Shown here in pieces: positions 48,529-57,819 of a stretch of DNA of 64,000 nt. Numbering within the stretch: the first letter of the stretch is position 1; each line of letters opens with the position of its first letter. The notes beneath the pieces were generated by a model, which was not told the origin of the DNA, ran no database searches, and worked only from the letters and a program-made list of their open reading frames with translations. Source of the DNA: Candidatus Rokuibacteriota bacterium. Lineage in GTDB: Bacteria > Methylomirabilota > Methylomirabilia > Rokubacteriales > CSP1-6. The position numbers and the translations under genes are program-made. The stretch covers positions 62,001-126,000 of the forward strand of contig JACPIQ010000068.1 in NCBI GenBank assembly GCA_016188005.1, in the 5' to 3' direction.

Positions 48529-49470
48529 GGGGGTGAGCTCCTTTCTGTTGCTCTGGCGGTTGCGGAGCGCGATCGCGGCGTTCCTCCTCAGGCCCGCCGC
48601 CCGAGGGCGAAGCAGCGCCGTGCCGGCGAACCGGCGCCGGAGGGCCGCGTCGTCCATCTGGAGCAGCGCCTCGGCACCCGGGTACGGCGCTGCCGGACGG
48701 AAGGCTTCCTCGCGGGTGACGGGCGCCTTCCGGTTCCACGGGCACACGCTCTGGCAGAGGTCGCAGCCGAACTGCCACTGCCCCATGCCTGCCGCGAGCG
48801 CGGGCTCGATGGGGCCCCGGTGCTCGATGGTGAGGTACGAGATGCAGCGGCGGGCGTCGAGGAGCCGCGGGGCCGCGAAGGCCCCCGTCGGGCAGGCATC
48901 CAGACAGGCGCGGCAGGAGCCGCAGCGGTCGGGCAGTGGCGGATCGTGCACCAGCTCGGCGGTGGTGAGCAGCACGCCGATGAAGAACCAGGAGCCCAGC
49001 GACGGGCTCAGCAGCATGGTGTTCTTGCCGACCCAGCCGAGTCCGGCGCGGGCCGCCAGCTCTCGCTCCAGCACGGGACCGGTGTCCACGTAGGCGCGGC
49101 TCTCGGCGGAGGCCGCCTCGCGCAGAAGCGCGGCCAGCGCCTGGAGCCGCGGGAGCATGACCTCGTGGTAGTCGCGTCCCCACGCGTAGCGCGCCACGGG
49201 GGCCCAGGACCCGTCCGCGATCCGGCCCTGATGGTAGTTGAGCGCCACGCAGACCACGGAGCGCGCGCCGGGGAGCACGCGTCGCGGATCCAGCCGCTCC
49301 TCCAGGCGGCGCTCCAGATAGGCCATGGTCCCGGCGCGACCGGCCTCGACCCAGCGGCGTAGCTCGTCCCCGTGCGCCGGCGGATCGGCGGCACCGACCG
49401 CGACCGCGTCGAAGCCGAGGGCCAGCGCGCGCGCCTTCACGGCTGCCGTGAGCGTGGCGACCGTGATCAC
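47941..49470 (-). CDS. QueG-PncA fusion: epoxyqueuosine reductase + nicotinamidase
   Basis: 509 codons without a stop. Residues 1-314 are QueG: YVDTGPVLERELAARAGLGWVGKN (catalytic Asp), two 4Fe-4S sets (CGSCRACLDACPTGA and CDLCQSVCPWNRK) and LRRNAAIALRN, where the usual HEAT-like tail is cut short. Residues 315-509 are a full isochorismatase-fold nicotinamidase: VDVQNDFCPGGTLAVP (Asp), FASRDWHP, and the Cys in GLATDYCVKATA. QueG reduces epoxyqueuosine in tRNA; PncA converts nicotinamide to nicotinate. The internal ATG at 48528 has AAGGAG 10 nt upstream, so PncA can also be made alone. GTG start overlaps the upstream methyltransferase stop. Confidence 0.8.
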   Translation of the reverse strand: MITVATLTAAVKARALALGFDAVAVGAADPPAHGDELRRWVEAGRAGTMAYLERRLEERLDPRRVLPGARSVVCVALNYHQGRIADGSWAPVARYAWGRDYHEVMLPRLQALAALLREAASAESRAYVDTGPVLERELAARAGLGWVGKNTMLLSPSLGSWFFIGVLLTTAELVHDPPLPDRCGSCRACLDACPTGAFAAPRLLDARRCISYLTIEHRGPIEPALAAGMGQWQFGCDLCQSVCPWNRKAPVTREEAFRPAAPYPGAEALLQMDDAALRRRFAGTALLRPRAAGLRRNAAIALRNRQSNRKELTPMVDPARDALVIVDVQNDFCPGGTLAVPHGDGVVEPLNRYAAHVAGAGAAVFASRDWHPARTRHFKAFGGVWPAHCVQGTGGAEFHPALRLPAGTTVISKGMDPDEDAYSCFQGQAPDSRPFAGILAARGIKRLFVGGLATDYCVKATALDALREGFEVVVLEDAIRAVDIQPGDGARALEELKRAGATFAGAEPL

Positions 49471-50120
49471 GGTTTGCGCGCCTTGACGAGGAGGTGACTG
49501 CGCGTGAGCGTCCGGCCGCCGCCCTCGAGGAAGGCCAGGTACCGGTGCCATCGGCCGTCGGCCTTCCAGAGGTCCGCGAGGCCCACGGCGGCCGCCAGCC
49601 CCGCCTCGACGGTCTCGAACCGCTGAACCTCGCGCTCCAGCTCGACGGCCTCGGGCAGGAGCCCGCCCTCGCGCAGGACGTCGGCCATGCGCTCCTCGTC
49701 GTAGGCGAAGCGCGAGACCTTCCCCGTCTCCTGCCACTGATCCACGTGAAAGGCCACCATTGCGAGGCAGGAGCCCGACCGGAGCGCGCGCGCGGCGCGC
49801 TGGATGATGGCATCCGAGACGCAGAGGTGGGCGACGATCAGGTCGGGGTGCCAGCGGCCGTACTCCTCCTGCTCCACGTCCGCCTCGTGGAACTCCGCCC
49901 TGTGAAGCCCGGCCGCCCTCGCCCGCCGCCGGGCCTCCGCCACGAGGGAGAGATCCCGGTCCAGACCCACCACCCATCCCGCCGCCTCCGCCAGCGGGAG
50001 CGCCAGTCTTCCCCACCCGCAACCCACGTCGAGGATCCGCTTCCCCCTCAGCCCCTCTTCCTCGAGCAGCGCCCAGAACCTCGGACTGATCACGGCCGGG
50101 GCGGGCGCCTCACACGTCAT
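49467..50120 (-). CDS. Class I SAM-dependent methyltransferase
   Basis: 217 residues. Motif I ILDVGCGWGRLALPLAEAAG (about 29-48), acidic motif II VGLDRD, and DLIVAHLCVSDAIIQ as motif IV. Small-molecule or protein methyltransferase; the substrate is unknown. Its start overlaps the metH stop by 11 bases (reading GATGACGTGTGA), and its stop overlaps the queG start, so metH, this gene and queG-pncA form one transcript. Confidence 0.8.
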   Translation of the reverse strand: MTCEAPAPAVISPRFWALLEEEGLRGKRILDVGCGWGRLALPLAEAAGWVVGLDRDLSLVAEARRRARAAGLHRAEFHEADVEQEEYGRWHPDLIVAHLCVSDAIIQRAARALRSGSCLAMVAFHVDQWQETGKVSRFAYDEERMADVLREGGLLPEAVELEREVQRFETVEAGLAAAVGLADLWKADGRWHRYLAFLEGGGRTLTRSHLLVKARKP

Positions 50121-53100
50121 CGGCCTTGAAGTACCTGGCCTCCGGGTGGTGGAAGACCAGGGCCGACACGGAGGCCTCGGGGTCCATCATGAAGCCCTCG
50201 GTCAGGGTGAGCCCGATCTGCTCCGGGTGCAGCAGGTCGAAGAGCAGCCGCTGGTCGGCGAGCTCCGGGCAGGCCGGGTAGCCGAAGGAGACGCGGATGC
50301 CGCGGTAGCGGCCCTTGAGCCGCTCCTCCATGGTCAGCTCGGCCGGGTCGGGGAAGCCCCACTGGGTCCTGAGCCGGGCGTGGACGAGCTCGGCGAACGC
50401 CTCGGCGCACTCGATGGCCAGGGCCTGCAACGCATGCGCCCGCAGGTACTGGCCCGCCTCCTTCCACTCCTCCGCGCGCTCTCGCACACCAGCGCCGCAG
50501 GTCACGACGAAGAGCGCCACGGAATCGGGCTCGCCGGACTCGACGCCCCTCACGTAGTCCGCCAGGCACAGGCGCTCGCCGCCCGCCTGCCGCGGAAAAC
50601 GGAAGCGCGCCACCTCCCGGCCGCCGTCGTAGAGGACCAGAGTCTCGCCGGAGGAGCGCGCCTCGAAGAAGCGGTACAGCCCGTCGGCCCTGAGCCAGCC
50701 GCGGGCCGCCGCCTCCCGTTCGAGCTCCTCGACCATACCCAGCAGCTCCACGGCCTTCGGATCGCGCTCGGCCAGGAGGCGGGAGACAGGGCCCCGGAGC
50801 CCCAGGTGCTTGCCCAGGAGCATCTGGAGATTGAGATAGGGATAGATGTGACCCAGGGGAACCGACCGCAGCACATGGAGATCCAGATCCGGCGGGACCG
50901 GCACGGAGACAGTCCGTGAGACGGACGGGCCCGCCGGGGTCGCCGCCGCCGGGACCGGGAGGCGCGCAGCCCCCCCGGGGGTGCCGGCGCGAAGGGCCGC
51001 CTGCTCCTCGCGAAGGGCGGCGAGCAACGCTTCCCGCGTCGTCGCGCCGAAGAGGCGATTGGCGAGATCGAGCCCGTCCATGGCGTCCTTCGCGTACACG
51101 GTCGGCCCCGCGTACTCGACTGCGATACGCGTGGCGGCGAACTTCCGCGTGAGGGCGGCGCCACCCACGAAGAGCGGGACCTCGATCCCCGCTGCGCGCA
51201 GATCCTGGGCGGTGGACACCATCTGCTGCGCTGACTTGACGAGGAGACCCGACAGCCCGAATGCGTCGGGCTTGTGGCTGTGGTAGGCGGCGATCAGGTC
51301 CTCGGGCGGCACCTTGATCCCGAGGTTGATGACGCGGTAGCCGTTGTTCTTGAGGATGATCTCCACCAGGTTCTTGCCGATGTCGTGCACATCGCCCTTC
51401 ACCGTGGCCAGCACGAGGGTGGCCCGCGTGGCGCTCTCCGCGCGCTCCATCCGCGGCTCCAGGTGCGCGACGGCGGCCTTCATGGCCTCCGCCGACTGCA
51501 GCACCTCGGCCACGATGAGCTGGTTGTCGTTGAAGAGCCGGCCCACCTCCTCCATCCCTCGCATGAGCGGGCCGTTGATGATCGCCAGCGGCGCCGCCTC
51601 CCGGAGCTTGAGCTCCAGGTCCTCGACCAGCCCGTCGCGCGAGCCCTCGACGATGTAGCGGGCCAGCCGCTCGTCCAGCGGCAGCGCGCTGCCGGCCGCC
51701 CGCGCGGCCCGTGTCCGCCCACGGAAGTGAGCGACGAAGGCTCCCAGCGGATCGGCGCCGCGCATGTGGATGAGATCCTCGGCCAGCCGCCGCTCCTCCT
51801 CGGGGATGGAGGCATAGCGATCGAGCCGCTCGGTGTTCACGATGGCGTAGTCGAGTCCCGCCTTGGTGCAGTGGTGGAGAAACACGGCGTTGAGCACCTC
51901 GCGCCCCGCGTCCGGGAGCCCGAAGGACACGTTCGAGACCCCCAGGATGGTCTTCGACGAGGGGAAGCGGGCCTTGATGGCGCGGAGCCCCTCGATGGTC
52001 TCGACGGCCGACCCCACGTAGTTCCTGTCCCCGGTTCCCAGCGGGAAGACCAGGGGATCGAAGACCAGGTCGCGCTCGGGCAGGCCGAACTTTTCCGTGA
52101 GGAGCCCATGGGCGCGCTCGGCGATCCTGAGCTTGCGCTCCCGGGTCAGCGCCATCCCCTGCTGCTTGTCCTCGTCGATGCAGCCGACCACTGCCGCGCC
52201 CCCGTAGGCGCGCAGCAGCGGCACCACCCGCTCGAAGCGCTCCTCGCCGTCCTCCAGGTTGATCGAGTTCACGATGGCCTTGCCCTGGCACAGGCGCAGC
52301 GCCCGCTCGATCACGGCGGGGTCCGTGGAGTCGATCATCAGCGGCACCTTCACCTTCCGGGTGAGCCGGTCGAGGAATCGCTCCGTGTCGGCCATCTCGT
52401 CCCGGTCCGGGTTGGCGAGACAGACGTCCAGCACCTGCCCCCCGCCGCGGACCTGGGCCCTGCCGATCTCGGCGGCCTCCTCGAACTTCCCCTCGACGAT
52501 GAGCGCCTTGAACCGGCGCGAGCCGATGACGTTGGTGCGCTCGCCCACGAGCACCGGGCGCGTGTCCTCCCCTGGGTACAGCACCTCGATGCCGCTGACG
52601 GCCGCCATCAGGACGGCTGCGGGCCGGCGCGGAGGCCGCCCCTCCGCCAGCGCCGCCAGCAACCGGATATGAGCGGGAGTGGTCCCGCAGCAGCCGCCGA
52701 TCAGGTTCACCCACCCCTCGTCAACGAAGCGGCGCATCTTGAGCGCGAGGCTCTCGGGCGTCTCCTCGTAGTGGCCATGCTCGTCCGGAAGCCCCGCATT
52801 CGGGTAACAGGAGACGAAGCACGTCGCCAGCGCCGACAGCGAGCGCAGGTGGTCGGTCATGAACTCGGGGCCGGTGGCGCAGTTGAGCCCGATGGAGAAG
52901 AGATCGAGATGCTCGAGCGAGGCGTGGAGCGCCTCCACGCCCTGCCCCGCCAGCATCGTGCCCATGGGCTCGATGGTCCCGCTCACCATCAGCGGCAGCC
53001 GGGTGCCGGCCTCGTCCATGGCGCCTCGGACACCGAGGGCCGCCGCCTTCACGTTGAGTGTGTCCTGGCAGGTCTCGAGCAGCAGTGCGTCCACCCCTCC

Positions 53101-53574
53101 CTCGATGAGGGCCCGCGCCTGGAGGCGATAGCCCTCCATCACCTCGTCGAAGGTGACCCCCCCCGTGACCGTGATCGTCCGCGTGCCCGGCCCCATGGCC
53201 CCCACCACGAAGCGAGGCCGGGCGGCGCTCTCTCGCGAGGCCGCGGACTCTCGGGCCAGCCGAGCGGCCGCCAGCGTGATCTCGTGACAGCGCGCCGCCA
53301 GGCCATACTCTGCAAGCACATAGGGAGCGCAGCCGAAGGAATTGGTCGAGATCAGGTCCGCGCCCGCATCCAGGTACACCTCGTGGATGGACCGGATCAC
53401 ATCAGGACGGGTGAGATTGAGGTGCTCGTTGCACCCTTCGTAGGACGCGCCGCCGAAATCCGAGGCGCCGAGAGCACGGGCCTGGATCATGGTGCCCATG
53501 GCACCGTCGAGGACGAGGATGCGCCGCCGGCAGGCCCCCGCCAGCAGGGCGGCGCGGGAGGAACCGACCGTCAT
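50110..53574 (-). CDS. metH: Cobalamin-dependent methionine synthase MetH
   Basis: 1154 residues with the full domain order. Homocysteine domain (1-320): LDGAMGTMIQ, LNCATGPE and GGCCGTTP (zinc Cys). Pterin domain (about 340-600): VGERTNVIGSRRF, DSTDPAVIERAL. Cap and B12 domain (about 640-870): GDVHDIGKN (His ligand of cobalt) and GLSGLLVKSAQQM. Activation domain (about 920-1150): ERLKGRYRGIRVSFGYPACPE, which binds SAM. It methylates homocysteine using methyl-tetrahydrofolate. A TAGAAT box lies 6 nt before the ATG, so the mRNA is probably leaderless; no cobalamin riboswitch is seen in the 71-bp gap. Confidence 0.96.
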   Translation of the reverse strand: MTVGSSRAALLAGACRRRILVLDGAMGTMIQARALGASDFGGASYEGCNEHLNLTRPDVIRSIHEVYLDAGADLISTNSFGCAPYVLAEYGLAARCHEITLAAARLARESAASRESAARPRFVVGAMGPGTRTITVTGGVTFDEVMEGYRLQARALIEGGVDALLLETCQDTLNVKAAALGVRGAMDEAGTRLPLMVSGTIEPMGTMLAGQGVEALHASLEHLDLFSIGLNCATGPEFMTDHLRSLSALATCFVSCYPNAGLPDEHGHYEETPESLALKMRRFVDEGWVNLIGGCCGTTPAHIRLLAALAEGRPPRRPAAVLMAAVSGIEVLYPGEDTRPVLVGERTNVIGSRRFKALIVEGKFEEAAEIGRAQVRGGGQVLDVCLANPDRDEMADTERFLDRLTRKVKVPLMIDSTDPAVIERALRLCQGKAIVNSINLEDGEERFERVVPLLRAYGGAAVVGCIDEDKQQGMALTRERKLRIAERAHGLLTEKFGLPERDLVFDPLVFPLGTGDRNYVGSAVETIEGLRAIKARFPSSKTILGVSNVSFGLPDAGREVLNAVFLHHCTKAGLDYAIVNTERLDRYASIPEEERRLAEDLIHMRGADPLGAFVAHFRGRTRAARAAGSALPLDERLARYIVEGSRDGLVEDLELKLREAAPLAIINGPLMRGMEEVGRLFNDNQLIVAEVLQSAEAMKAAVAHLEPRMERAESATRATLVLATVKGDVHDIGKNLVEIILKNNGYRVINLGIKVPPEDLIAAYHSHKPDAFGLSGLLVKSAQQMVSTAQDLRAAGIEVPLFVGGAALTRKFAATRIAVEYAGPTVYAKDAMDGLDLANRLFGATTREALLAALREEQAALRAGTPGGAARLPVPAAATPAGPSVSRTVSVPVPPDLDLHVLRSVPLGHIYPYLNLQMLLGKHLGLRGPVSRLLAERDPKAVELLGMVEELEREAAARGWLRADGLYRFFEARSSGETLVLYDGGREVARFRFPRQAGGERLCLADYVRGVESGEPDSVALFVVTCGAGVRERAEEWKEAGQYLRAHALQALAIECAEAFAELVHARLRTQWGFPDPAELTMEERLKGRYRGIRVSFGYPACPELADQRLLFDLLHPEQIGLTLTEGFMMDPEASVSALVFHHPEARYFKADDV

Positions 53575-53580
53575 GCGGTC

Positions 53581-53586
53581 ATTCTA
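53581..53586 (-). promoter_or_regulatory. -10 box, leaderless metH promoter
   Basis: Minus strand TGC-TAGAAT, 6 nt, then the metH ATG. It has the same extended -10 form and spacing as the ABC ATPase and cyclase genes. Confidence 0.5.
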
Positions 53587-53645
53587 GCATCCGGCCCGCG
53601 GGCGCCCCCGGCCCCTGCGCCACGCGCCCGATCCGCCTTGGGTTC

Positions 53646-55349
53646 TCAGCCGGTGACGGCGCCCTCGGAGGCGTTGGAGACGGTCCTGGCGTACTTGTGG
53701 AAGACGCCGCTCGTGTAGCGCGGCCTGGGGGCCTTCCAGCCGGCGAGGCGCTTCTTCAACTCGGCCGCGGTGATCTCCAGGTCTACCCGCCGCTTCTTCA
53801 CATCGATATTGATCATGTCGCCGTTCCGCACCGCCGCGATGGGCCCGCGCTCGAAGGCCTCGGGCACGACGTGGGCGATCATGAAGCCGTGGGTGGCGCC
53901 GGAGAAGCGCCCGTCGGTCATGAGGGCCACCGTCTCCCCCAGTCCCGCTCCCTGCAGCGCCCCCGTGACGTGGAGCATCTCGCGCATGCCGGGGCCGCCT
54001 CTGGGCCCCTCGTAGCGGATCACGATGACGTCGTTGGCCTTGATCTTGCCTTCCTTCACTGCCTTGAAGGCATCTTCCTCGCGCTCGAACACGCGGGCGG
54101 GACCCCGGTGGCTGACCCTGGCATGCCCCGAGAGCTTGATCACGCAGCCGCCCGGCGCGAGGTTGCCCCGGAGGATGGCGATGCCGCCCGTGGGCTTCAG
54201 CGCCTGCGCCAGCGGCCTGATCACCTTCTGGCCCGCGGGCTCGCGGGCGGCGCCGATCTCCTCGCCGATGGTGCGTCCGGTGACCGTCTTCTCCTGCGTG
54301 TGGATCAGCCCGGCCTCGACGAGCCGCTTGCCCACGACCGCCATCCCCCCCGCCTCGTGCATCTCGGGGGCCGTGTAGGCGCCCCAGGGCTTGAGGTCGG
54401 CCAGCACGGGGGTCTTGCGCGACAACCTGTCGAAGTCGTCGATGGAGAGCTTGAGGCCGAATTCCCAGGCCGTGGCGGGCAGGTGGAGCACGGAATTCGT
54501 GGAGCCGCCCGTGGCCAGGACCCCGGCGATGGCGTTCTCGAAGCTCCTGCGCGTGATGAGCGAGCGTGGCGTGATCCCCTTCCGCACGTGCTCCATGACG
54601 AGCCGGCCGCACTCGAAGGCGACCTCGTCCTTTCGCGGATCCGGGGCCGGGATGCCGTTCCACCCCATGGGAGAGATGCCGAGCATCTCGTAGGCCGTGG
54701 CCATGGTGTTGGCGGTGAATTGACCGCCACACGCCCCCTCGCCCGGGCAAGCGTGGTCCTCCACGTCCTTCAGCTCCTCGGCCGAGATCTTCCCGGCGTT
54801 GTAGGCGCCGAGGGCCTCGAAGACGTCCTGGATGGTCAGGTTGCGGTCGGAGAAGGGCCCGCCCGCCCCGCAGCGCCCGAACATGATGGAGCCGCAGTAG
54901 AGCATGAGCCCGGGGATGTTGAGCCGCCCGAGCACCATCGCCATGGCGGGAATGGTCTTGTCGCAACCCGAGATGGTCACGAGGCCGTCGAAGAGGTGGC
55001 CGCGCGCCACCAGCTCCACCGAGTCGGCCACGACCTCGCGGCTTATCAGGGAGGCCTTCATGCCCTCGGTGCCCATGGTGATGCCGTCGGTGATGGCGAT
55101 GGTGTTGAGCTCGATGGGCGTGCCGCCCGCCGCGCGGACCCCCTGCATGACCTTCTCGGCGAGCTTCCGGTGGTTCCAGTTGCACGGCATCGTCCCGATC
55201 CACGCATGCGCCACGCCGATCTGCGGGCGGGAAAGATCCTCGTCCCGGAAGCCGACGGCTTTCATCATCGCCCGTGCCGGCGCGCGGTCGGGGCCTTCGA
55301 GGAGGAGGCGGCTCTTCTGGCGTGGGTCCCAGGGCTTGGTGGGCGGCAT
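53646..55349 (-). CDS. ilvD: Dihydroxy-acid dehydratase IlvD
   Basis: 567 residues from the ATG at 55349 (AAGGAG upstream). Family landmarks: [28 protein letters not shown] (Fe-S Cys), GRCGAGG and [17 protein letters not shown] (further Cys ligands), [14 protein letters not shown], and GGCVIKLSG with [14 protein letters not shown] near the C-terminus. It dehydrates 2,3-dihydroxy-isovalerate and -methylvalerate in valine, isoleucine and leucine synthesis. A sugar-acid dehydratase (Edd/XylD) is less likely because of the overall length and motifs. A tandem repeat lies directly upstream. Confidence 0.92.
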   Translation of the reverse strand: MPPTKPWDPRQKSRLLLEGPDRAPARAMMKAVGFRDEDLSRPQIGVAHAWIGTMPCNWNHRKLAEKVMQGVRAAGGTPIELNTIAITDGITMGTEGMKASLISREVVADSVELVARGHLFDGLVTISGCDKTIPAMAMVLGRLNIPGLMLYCGSIMFGRCGAGGPFSDRNLTIQDVFEALGAYNAGKISAEELKDVEDHACPGEGACGGQFTANTMATAYEMLGISPMGWNGIPAPDPRKDEVAFECGRLVMEHVRKGITPRSLITRRSFENAIAGVLATGGSTNSVLHLPATAWEFGLKLSIDDFDRLSRKTPVLADLKPWGAYTAPEMHEAGGMAVVGKRLVEAGLIHTQEKTVTGRTIGEEIGAAREPAGQKVIRPLAQALKPTGGIAILRGNLAPGGCVIKLSGHARVSHRGPARVFEREEDAFKAVKEGKIKANDVIVIRYEGPRGGPGMREMLHVTGALQGAGLGETVALMTDGRFSGATHGFMIAHVVPEAFERGPIAAVRNGDMINIDVKKRRVDLEITAAELKKRLAGWKAPRPRYTSGVFHKYARTVSNASEGAVTG

Positions 55350-55373
55350 GTGGCTGGCTCCTTTACCTGGCGC

Positions 55374-55543
55374 GGGCACCCGGGCTCACGCCCGCCCGCG
55401 CCCGCCGCATCTTCGCTGCCGGTCACTCCCTCGCGCGGCGCCCGGCGCCGTCACCCCGCCCGGGCACCCGGGCTCACGCCCGCCCGCGCCCGCCGCATCT
55501 TCGCTGCCGGTCACTCCCTCGCGCGGCGCCCGGCGCCGTCACA
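55374..55543. repeat. 88-bp tandem repeat upstream of ilvD
   Basis: Two nearly identical copies start at 55374 and 55462 (the second ends near 55543). Each begins GGGCACCCGGGCTCACGCCC and contains GCATCTTCGCTGCCGGTCAC. Part of the unit recurs at 30551. It fills the gap between the ilvD start and the deacetylase gene stop. Confidence 0.85.
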
Positions 55544-55558
55544 GCGACGCTGGCGATT

Positions 55559-56239
55559 CTACAGCAGGTCGCGGAGCGGGACCAGGGCATAGCCCCGTCC
55601 CCGGAGCGCCTGGATGAGCGCGGGCAGCCCCTCGACGAGCCGCGTGCCCGCTCCCGCCACGCCGTCAGCGTCGTGCAGGTCGAGGATGGCCCCCGGCCCG
55701 ACACGGCGCGCGCTCGCTTCTACCTGCTGCGCCGCCGGCACGGCACGCCGGCCTTCGGTCTGCACCGACCAGAAGACGCAGGGTGTGGCCAGCCGGCGGA
55801 GCACGGGGAAGAGCGCCAGGTTGGTCAGGCCCCACGGTGGCCGGAAGAAGCGCGGGGTCCGGCCGGCCGTCTCGGCGATGGCGGCATGGCCCCGTTCGAC
55901 CTGCCGCACCGTCTCCGACGGTCCGCAGAGCCAGAGGCTCCGGTGGCTCCACGTGTGGTTTCCGAGGTCGTGCCCCTCGGCGGCGATGCGCCGGACCACC
56001 TCGGGCGCACGCCGGGCCCGCTCCCCGATCAGGAAGAAGGCTCCGTGGATCCCGTGGCGGGCGAGGATGTCGAGGACGCGGGGCGTGTGCTCGGGATCCG
56101 GCCCGTCGTCGAAGGTCAGCGCCGCGGCCCGCTCGCCCCGCCGTCCCCGCCAGATGCTCCCGAGCGTGAGGAGGTGAGAGCCCCAGGTGTAGCCCGCCCA
56201 CATCAGGGGCGGCGCGAGCAGCCAGGGGCTCGCCGTCAC
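55559..56239 (-). CDS. Polysaccharide deacetylase-family protein
   Basis: 226 residues. NodB domain: TFDDGPDPEHTPRVLDILA (Asp-Asp, about 42-60), HDLGNHTWSHRSL (metal His x2), FRPPWGLTN (R-P-P) and the C-terminal DLHDADG (His). A hydrophobic N-terminus (WLLAPPLMWAGYTWGSHLL) acts as a signal anchor. It hydrolyses N-acetyl groups on cell-wall or surface glycans outside the membrane. It starts with GTG overlapping the stop of the glycosyltransferase gene upstream and is the last gene of that run. Confidence 0.85.
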   Translation of the reverse strand: MTASPWLLAPPLMWAGYTWGSHLLTLGSIWRGRRGERAAALTFDDGPDPEHTPRVLDILARHGIHGAFFLIGERARRAPEVVRRIAAEGHDLGNHTWSHRSLWLCGPSETVRQVERGHAAIAETAGRTPRFFRPPWGLTNLALFPVLRRLATPCVFWSVQTEGRRAVPAAQQVEASARRVGPGAILDLHDADGVAGAGTRLVEGLPALIQALRGRGYALVPLRDLL

Positions 56240-57384
56240 GAGGCCCGTTCCCGGACAACGGCAGGCTGCGTCAGCACCAGGTCCACGATGCTCCGGGCGG
56301 CGTGCGGGCGCCGGTACATGCGGATCCTCTCGCGGATGTCCCAGAGCAGCACCGGGTCGCGCAGCGCAGCCGCGATGACCCGATGGAGCTGGGCCTCGGA
56401 GCTCGCCACGAGCGCCACCCCCGCCATGGCGGCGAATCGCTCGTTGCGCGCCTCCTGCCCCGGCAGCGAGCCGAAGCAGATGACGGGCAGCTCCGCGGCC
56501 AGCGCCTCGGCGAGGGTGAGCCCGCCGGCCTTGCTCACCAGGAAGTCGGCCGCCCCCATGAGCTGGCGCACGTTGTCCACGTAGCCGCACACCTTCACCC
56601 GCGTCTCGTTGCCCGCCACGAGCCGGCGCAGCCGCGCCTCGAGCGCTTCCTCGCGGCCGGTCACCACCACGGCCTGGAGCGGCTGCTCCATCTGGAGGAG
56701 CTTGCGGGTGGCGACCTCCAGCCGGCCGAAGCCGCCGCCCGAGCCATCCATGAGCAGCAGGACGGGCAAGCGCGGGGAGAGACCGAGAGCGAGCCGGGAC
56801 GCCGCGCGGTCCGTCGCCTGGGCGAACTCCGGTCCCACCGGGACTCCGGTCACCACCACTCGCTCTCGCGGCACGCCACGCGCCGTGAGATCGTGGGCGA
56901 TCTCCTCGGCGGGGACGCAGTAGCGGTCGACGTTGGGGTCGATCCACTGGGTGTGGGCCACGAAGTCGGTGAACACCGTCGTGTGGGGCGGGATCGGCAC
57001 CCCGCGGGAGCGCAGCACCGAGAGCGCGGCCACGGGGGTCGGATGGACCGAGACCACGTGGTCGGGGGCCTGGGCCAGCACGTGCCTCCTGAGCTTCCTC
57101 GCGCCGAGCCGGTTGAAGCCCATCAGGAGCGGCGAGGTGACGCTGAGCTGATCGCCGAGCCAGTACGCGGCTCCCCACAGGAGGGGGGTCCGGCGAAGCA
57201 TGGCGTAGTAGAGCCCCCGGCTCGCCCGGTCGAAGCCGGGATGCACGAGATCGTGGAAATGGTCCAGGACCCTCGCCACGGCGCCCGCGCGCCGGAACTC
57301 GTCGACCAGCGTCTGGGCCACGCGGTTGTGGCCGGAGCCATAGGAGGCGGTCAGGACCAGCACGCGGGGCGGACGCCCGGTCAT
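56236..57384 (-). CDS. MGDG synthase/diacylglycerol glycosyltransferase-like (GT28)
   Basis: 382 residues. N-terminal LVLTASYGSGHNRVAQTLVDEF (SxGxGH motif of the MGDG synthase/UgtP group), DHVVSVHPTPVAALSVL and TVFTDFVAHTQWIDP; the C-terminal half has VCGYVDNVRQLMGAADFLVSKAGGLTLAEALA, the UDP-sugar pocket of GT28. It transfers a sugar to diacylglycerol, giving glycolipids at the inner membrane face. The gene overlaps both neighbours: the deacetylase (4 bp) and a MaoC-like gene (4 bp). A membrane-lipid role for the run is inference. Confidence 0.85.
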   Translation of the reverse strand: MTGRPPRVLVLTASYGSGHNRVAQTLVDEFRRAGAVARVLDHFHDLVHPGFDRASRGLYYAMLRRTPLLWGAAYWLGDQLSVTSPLLMGFNRLGARKLRRHVLAQAPDHVVSVHPTPVAALSVLRSRGVPIPPHTTVFTDFVAHTQWIDPNVDRYCVPAEEIAHDLTARGVPRERVVVTGVPVGPEFAQATDRAASRLALGLSPRLPVLLLMDGSGGGFGRLEVATRKLLQMEQPLQAVVVTGREEALEARLRRLVAGNETRVKVCGYVDNVRQLMGAADFLVSKAGGLTLAEALAAELPVICFGSLPGQEARNERFAAMAGVALVASSEAQLHRVIAAALRDPVLLWDIRERIRMYRRPHAARSIVDLVLTQPAVVRERAS

Positions 57385-57809
57385 GGCCGAGGGCGCCGCG
57401 CCACCAGCAGGGTGAGTCTGCCGGACTGGACGATCTCGCCTCGCTGGTTCAGGATGTCCCGCTCCTCGACGATGATACCGCCCTCCCGCATGGGGCGCTT
57501 GACGAGGGTCCGCGAGCGGCTGCGGATCGTGTCGCCGATCCGCGCCGGCTGGAGAAAGCGCCACTCGAAGCCCATGAAGGCCAGGACCACCAGCGGCGGC
57601 CGAGGCACCCGCCAGCCGAGCCCCGAGGACATGCACAGCGGCAGCAGATCGGGCACTGCTCCGGGGTCGAGCGCCCTCCGGGCCTCGGTGACACCCGAGA
57701 AGAGGGCCACGTGCGCCTGGGTCAGCGTCATGCCTGGTGTCTCCAGGGGAACGCCCACCTCAACGTCCTCGAAGTAGGCCTGACGCTGATCCGGCACGAG
57801 GGCAGCCAT
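57381..57809 (-). CDS. MaoC-like dehydratase-fold protein
   Basis: 142 residues. Hotdog fold: QAYFEDVEVGVPLETPGMTLTQAHVALFSGVTE and FLQPARIGDTIRSRSRTL, with NQRGEIVQSGRLTLLVARRP at the end, the same pattern as the following MaoC-like protein. The segment that should carry the Asp/His of R-hydratases (D...H) is not clear, so it may be a binding or non-catalytic partner of its neighbour. It lies 10 bp from the second MaoC-like gene. Confidence 0.7.
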   Translation of the reverse strand: MAALVPDQRQAYFEDVEVGVPLETPGMTLTQAHVALFSGVTEARRALDPGAVPDLLPLCMSSGLGWRVPRPPLVVLAFMGFEWRFLQPARIGDTIRSRSRTLVKRPMREGGIIVEERDILNQRGEIVQSGRLTLLVARRPRP

Positions 57810-57819
57810 CGGCGTCGGT

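Noticed and set aside
53575-53645. Cobalamin riboswitch before metH
   Set aside because: The gap is only 71 bp, a -10 box lies 6 nt before the start, and no conserved B12-box string is visible.
51274-53718. An 814-codon plus-strand frame opposite metH
   Set aside because: It is Arg/Gly/His-rich with no family pattern, fully antisense to MetH, whose motifs are complete.
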